Source of the DNA: Dentipellis sp. KUC8613
Lineage: Eukaryota > Basidiomycota > Agaricomycetes > Russulales > Hericiaceae
Reading direction: 5' to 3'
DNA: 64,000 nucleotides
Assembly: GCA_002286715.1 (NCBI GenBank)
Contig: NSJX01000002.1
Location: forward strand, 168,290 to 232,289
Below are positions 59,977 through 64,000 of the stretch, piece after piece. Numbering within the stretch: the stretch's first letter is position 1; each line of letters opens with the position of its first letter. The notes under the pieces are model-generated. The model saw only the letters and a program-made list of their open reading frames with translations, was not told the origin of the DNA and searched no databases. The position numbers were made by a program, and so were the translations under genes.

Positions 59977-61311
59977 ATGTTGTCTATCAGGAACAATGCG
60001 TTTGGCTCTGCTCGCCGGCTCTCTCGAGTCGGTACGTCACAGTTCAATCAAGCAAGCTGCGTCGCGCAAAGTTAGGTTCTCCGCTCTACACCACGAAACG
60101 TACGCTTATTTATCTCACAAACGTATCCACAGATTTTTGACCACGCGGGTCACCCCTATTGACTTGCGATATGAATGCCAACATCCTGCCAGTGGTAACA
60201 ACACCGACAAACCACTTGTCATCCTTCACGGGCTCTTGTGCGTTTCTTGCTTCACGATGTGCTTCCATGACTTACGGCCAGTGTCATCCAATCCAACAGC
60301 GGAATGAAGCGCAACTGGTTGTCTTTAGCTAAAGCTTTCTGCAAGGAGCTGCAGCGCCCAATCTATTCGCTGGTAAGTTATTTGACTAGTTGTCGGGAGG
60401 ATACAATTCAAGCAATCGGATAACAGGACCTACGGAATCACGGTGCCTCTCCGCACGTAGAACCCATGAACTACGATGTCATGGCGACCGATGTCCTACA
60501 CTTTATCGAGTCCCACTCACTCACTAATGTATCGCTTCTTGGACATTCCATGTGTGTTGCTCCTCTGTCCCTCGTACCTACTGACTACAACCTCATTGCT
60601 TCCAGGGGCGGAAAGGCGGCCATGGCGCTTGCACTTTCTCCTCAACTACCAGAAGGTCTCTTGCAGCATTTGATTGTCGCCGATATTGCGCCCTCTCGAG
60701 GCAGGCTGTCGAAAGAATTCCAGAGCTACGTTCGAGCGATGCAGGAGATTGAATCCGCACATGTAAAGACGCGGCAGGAGGCGCAGCACATTCTCTCTCC
60801 GTATGAACCAGTATGTCAAATTGGTTCTCTTTTGTCGGGTGGACGCGCTGTAACGGGCGCCCACAGGACCCGATGACACGCGCCTTCCTCCTCACCAATC
60901 TCGACACCTCCGCAACGCCCCTACGCTTCCGCATCCCTCTTGATATCCTCGGCTCTGCTATTCCCGCGTTGGGAGACTTCCCGTACGAGCCAGGTGAGCG
61001 GACGTGGACAGGCAAGACGCTGTTCATCAAGGGGACGAAGAGCCGCTACATCAACGAGCGGAATCTGCCCATCGCGAAGCAATTCTTCCCGAATATGGAG
61101 CTGAAGACGCTCGCTGCTGGTCACTGGGGTGCGTTCCCTTTTCCTCCCTTACCTTCCAGTAACATCGCAAAGAACTAATGCGTGGGCGTGTATCAGTGCA
61201 TGCGGAAAAGTAAGCATCTTCGAGTACCTGTATATGAGATTCGTCATGCTGACGAACTTCCCCAGGCCGACAGAATTCCTGAGATACGTGATCGACTTCA
61301 TCAAGGAATGA
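59977..61311 (+). CDS. Mitochondrial alpha/beta hydrolase (ABHD11/IMO32-like)
   Basis: Nine exons (59977-60031, 60072-60099, 60133-60237, 60300-60372, 60427-60551, 60606-60810, 60867-61128, 61197-61209, 61266-61311) join in phase to 303 residues. The first 25 residues are rich in arginine and serine without acids, a likely mitochondrial presequence. The fold is clear: PLVILHGLFGMKRNWLSLA (oxyanion HG), LDLRNHGASPH, nucleophile elbow SLLGHSMGGKAAM, a late-strand KTLFIKGTKSRYI, and the catalytic histidine in AAGHWVHAEKPTEFL. This motif set is that of ABHD11 and yeast Imo32/Ygr031w, mitochondrial hydrolases. Two early introns are very short in this model (40 and 33 bases), and exon 8 is only 13 bases, so the 5' part is less certain. 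Confidence 0.88.
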
Positions 61312-61967
61312 TGGACTCGCGCAGTATACCTAGACGCACAGATGACGCCTACTAGATTTAGACATAGAGGTAACTAACTAAGCTTATAATCATAATGGTA
61401 GAAGAGCCATATGAATCTCGGAAGCTACGTCGCTACTAGCAAAACCACTTGCCCCTCAACGCGTCCACTTGCTTATACATTTTCCCGTAATCCCCACGCC
61501 TCTTTGCTCCGGATATCGACAATATCGCCACCGACACCCGATGACAAGATGGAAATATAGGATTGCCTAAGCACGCCCATGCGTGCATGTAGCACGCGGA
61601 AACGTTCATCTTTCATTCAATTTCTCCGCTTCGTCCAATATGCTTAAGTATACCGGATGAGTACAACGAGACGTGGTCGCAGAGGGGTCAAGTGAAACAT
61701 GGTCTGTAAGTTCAACGGCGCTGTTGAGTTGCTGATCGTAATCTCGAATTCCCTTCCATTATTCATATCTATAATTTTCACCTTTCGTTCTTATTTAAGG
61801 TCGCAACTCATGCACAGTTTCTGGTACGTTTTCCGTGTCTTTTCCGTTTGGCGATTTCACCCAAACGCTGAACTGAGTTTATGAAGTGAAAATCTGCTGA
61901 TGATTGTAACACATCATCCTCCATTCCCACTGGCCTCCGGCTATAGGGACATTTGTCCTGCTGGGCC
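61312..61967. other. Convergent intergenic stretch, no gene seen
   Basis: 3' flanks of the hydrolase (+) and the FunK1-like gene (-). Nothing else seen. Confidence 0.5.
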
Positions 61968-62810
61968 TCAGGCAGAGGATACCTCCTCCTTATCCTCTTC
62001 GTGTTTTCCCTCATCCTCCTCGCCTTCACCCCCATTCTCATCTTCGTCATCCTCGTCCTCGTCCTCTGATGCTGGCTGCAGTGATGGCTCGACAGCTCCG
62101 TCACCTTCAGGCCATCCTTCCTGCGCCAGGCATCTCGTCAATATAGCATGGATTACGTCCGTGTTCTGAAGCGAAACGCGGGCCTGGCTCTGCAATTCTT
62201 TCTGCGTGCGTCTGCATTCCTCCAACGCGCGTCTGTATTCCTCGAACGTGTGCTTGTCTTCTCCCAATATGCGTCTGTACATGTGTCTGCTCGGGAAAAG
62301 GGCTTTGACGAAGATATCACGAAGGTCTTGGAGTAGGCTTGCGAACGGAGCATGAAAAATATCTTCAAGGAGCTCGTCGTCCAGCTCGCTCGATTGGAGG
62401 TGCAATTTCTTGCCCCCGCCACCGGAAAGACGGTCATTTACCCCCTTGAACTGTTCGTCGAATATCATCTCGAGCACTTCGTTGAGACCGGATAGGCCGA
62501 AGACTGCCCGGGGCTTTCGTTGGTATCGCAGGCCGTGATACAAAAGAAGCCAGTAAATCGACTCCAAATCGTCAGAGTGCTCGCCTGTGTCTTTCGTTAA
62601 ACTCTCTGCAAGCAGAGGAACCGACATAAAGCGCCAAGAACCCTAGACCGAAGTTGTGAGTTAGAGGGTGTCATCGAATGTCGATTCCAGCGATAAAACG
62701 CTCACAATATGCCAATCCTGACGTCCACGGGCATCCGTGAGTTCTTTTATCTTTGTATCAATCAGGGAGCTGGAGCTAGAGCTGGAGAGCGAGACATTCG
62801 TAGAAGCCAT
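61968..62810 (-). pseudogene. FunK1-like kinase lacking its catalytic half
   Basis: Two exons (62810-62706, 62642-61968) join in phase to 259 residues. The second exon is a normal C-terminal half of a fungal-type protein kinase: GSWRFMSVPLLAE, HSDDLESIYWLLLYHGLRYQ, then helices and a glutamate/aspartate-rich tail. The first exon aligns with the activation segment only (its RQDWHI fills the place of RREWRT in the neighbour). The position of the DWD magnesium motif reads DTKIKE, and no HRD catalytic loop or N-lobe exists upstream. The new start lies in a serine repeat (MASTNVSLSSSS). Either a pseudogene or a short non-catalytic protein; the frame and splice sites are intact. Confidence 0.7.
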
Positions 62811-63109
62811 CTATACGGTGCAGTCTGGTGGGATGGAACAAGCAGGTCGCGCAACACGTCTTATATTGCAAAACAATGGTGTATATGTGGACGGAGCAGG
62901 ACAATGGTCGTGCCTTTCCACAAAGCGACGAAAGTGGCTCGCGTGCAGTCATTGTGATCAATTTGCACCCCGTCGAAGGTACCGCGCTCCTTGATAAATG
63001 CCAGAGTATCATGTAGAGATTCCACTTGCCTATGCTACAGAGTATATTACACATGGTATACATATAGTAGATATTGAAATCGAGAGTCCTGATTTCCACG
63101 TCACATCCC

Positions 63110-64000
63110 TCAGCTCGCCACGCCCGAACAACTCCCACTAGCAAGTGACGATGGGCGAACTGATCTGGAACGAAGAGGGCCCGCAGGTCCGACGACCCTG
63201 CTTCTCTTTGGTGCTGAAGCCCCAGAAGGGAGACGGCTACCTGCCTCAACTGCACTGTCTACTTCTACTTCTCCTTCTCCGTCCTCGTCGTCGTCTTCCA
63301 TCTCATCGCGGCGGCGTTTCGCATTTTTCTCCGGGAGCGGCAATGGTTCGACGGCCCCGTCATCTTTGGGCCAACCTTCTTCAAGTAGTCGCCTGTCAAA
63401 AAAGGCGCGAATTTCATCCATGGTTTGAATAGAAGTCCGAGCCCGAACCTTCGCTTCTTCTGCGATGTGTTTGTTGGTAGAGAAAGCGACGCTGAAGAGA
63501 TCACGAAGGTCTTCAAGAAGGCCAGCCAATGGAGGAGGTAGACATTCGTTCAAATCCTCAGACGCTAGAATGGACCCGGAAAGATAGCTGCCCTTCCCGT
63601 CCCCGCCATACACTTCGCCACCCGTCTCGGCCGCCTTGTCGAAGATCGTGTACAGCGTGTCTTCAAATTCAGCAAAATTTGCTGCGGCTGTCGGCTGGTA
63701 TCTCAGAGCGTAGTAGGTAACAAGCCAGAGAATCGACTCCAGGTCGTCGCAATGCTCGTGGATTTCTTTCCTGCGCTTTTCTCTCAGAAGCGCAATGGAG
63801 ATGAAACGCCAGGTTCCCTGAAAAAGAAGAATGAGAAACTGGTGCGGTATCAATCTAAGATGACGACGTACTGTGCGCCATTCCCGACGCGGCGTGCTGC
63901 CCTCTTTGACTTCCTTCGACAGATCCCAGTCGATCAATACCCCTCGCCCATCCTCCGTGATCAGAACGTTGCCTCCACTAATGTCGCGGTGCAATATGTT
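63110..64000 (-). CDS. FunK1 fungal-type protein kinase, partial (runs off the right edge)
   Basis: The C-terminal part of a FunK1 kinase, a family expanded in multicellular basidiomycetes. It keeps the catalytic loop MHRDISGGNVLI and the DFG-equivalent LIDWDLSKEV, followed by the FunK1 signature GTWRFISIALL and HCDDLESILWLVTYYALRYQ. A 54-base in-frame segment (63818-63871, GTACG...TTCAG) is almost certainly an intron, although it leaves the frame open. The tail is acidic, then basic (KRRRDEMEDDDEDGEG, later APKRSR), perhaps a nuclear signal. The N-lobe lies outside the window. About 300 bases separate it from the truncated relative on the same strand. Confidence 0.88.
   Translation of the reverse strand, partial: NILHRDISGGNVLITEDGRGVLIDWDLSKEVKEGSTPRREWRTVRRHLRLIPHQFLILLFQGTWRFISIALLREKRRKEIHEHCDDLESILWLVTYYALRYQPTAAANFAEFEDTLYTIFDKAAETGGEVYGGDGKGSYLSGSILASEDLNECLPPPLAGLLEDLRDLFSVAFSTNKHIAEEAKVRARTSIQTMDEIRAFFDRRLLEEGWPKDDGAVEPLPLPEKNAKRRRDEMEDDDEDGEGEVEVDSAVEAGSRLPSGASAPKRSRVVGPAGPLRSRSVRPSSLASGSCSGVAS

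Noticed and set aside
1..64000. CRISPR arrays, bacterial operons or riboswitches
   Set aside because: The window is eukaryotic (spliceosomal introns throughout); no regularly spaced repeats were seen.

Overview
The window is a piece of a filamentous basidiomycete nuclear genome, most likely a mushroom-forming agaricomycete. The signs are genes broken by many short introns (mostly 45-70 bases, GT-AG), fungal-type FunK1 protein kinases, trichodiene/pentalenene-like sesquiterpene synthases, F-box/LRR families, a WOPR (Gti1/Pac2) regulator, and fungal orthologs of TFB2, TSC13, ARV1 and IKS1. Because of the introns, most proteins had to be assembled by joining exons. Splice sites were accepted only where phase and protein family agreed, so the exon limits are hand-made models.

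Layout. 1-4.4 kb: GC-rich, repeat-dotted DNA with no gene. 4.4-6.0 kb: a conserved protein of unknown function (+). 7.9-9.1 kb: aquaporin (-). 9.5-10.3 kb: ICT1-like mitochondrial ribosome-rescue hydrolase (-). 10.7-12.6 kb: F-box/LRR protein (-). 13.0-14.1 kb: sesquiterpene synthase TS1 (-). 15.8-17.0 kb: PaxU/TMEM53-type alpha/beta hydrolase (+). 17.15-17.76 kb: three intron-bearing tRNA-Trp(CCA) genes. 19.2-21.3 kb: TFB2, the p52 subunit of TFIIH (+, 13 exons). 21.9-23.4 kb: WOPR transcription factor (-). 23.4-33.3 kb: about 9.8 kb with no supportable gene, lying directly upstream of the WOPR start. 33.3-36.2 kb: large F-box-like protein (+). 36.6-38.0 kb: TSC13 enoyl-CoA reductase (+). 38.3-39.7 kb: ARV1 (+). 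40.0-41.2 kb: second sesquiterpene synthase TS2 (-). 43.5-47.7 kb: two tandem F-box/LRR paralogs (-). 48.1-48.6 kb: HSBP1-like coiled coil (+). 49.5-50.5 kb: orphan multi-spanning membrane protein (-). 51.2-52.3 kb: glucose-6-phosphate 1-epimerase (+). 52.7-55.8 kb: IKS1 kinase (-). 56.0-58.2 kb: Ybp/glomulin-like helical-repeat protein (+). 60.0-61.3 kb: ABHD11/IMO32-like mitochondrial hydrolase (+). 62.0-62.8 kb: a FunK1 kinase without its catalytic half (-). 63.1 kb to the right edge: a FunK1 kinase with its catalytic motifs (-), cut by the window end.

How the genes relate. The window mixes housekeeping genes (TFIIH, lipid and sterol ER proteins, mitochondrial rescue, tRNA) with accessory families that expand in agaricomycetes (terpene synthases, F-box/LRR proteins, FunK1). 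The two terpene synthases share strand, intron positions and motifs, and each lies near members of one F-box/LRR family. A PaxU-family hydrolase, a family known from an indole-diterpene cluster, lies 1.7 kb from TS1. No P450, prenyltransferase or transporter typical of a full terpenoid cluster was seen. The least-explained items are the long empty region upstream of the WOPR regulator, the tRNA-Trp cluster, the probable GC-AG introns in TFB2 and TSC13, and the catalytically headless FunK1 gene.
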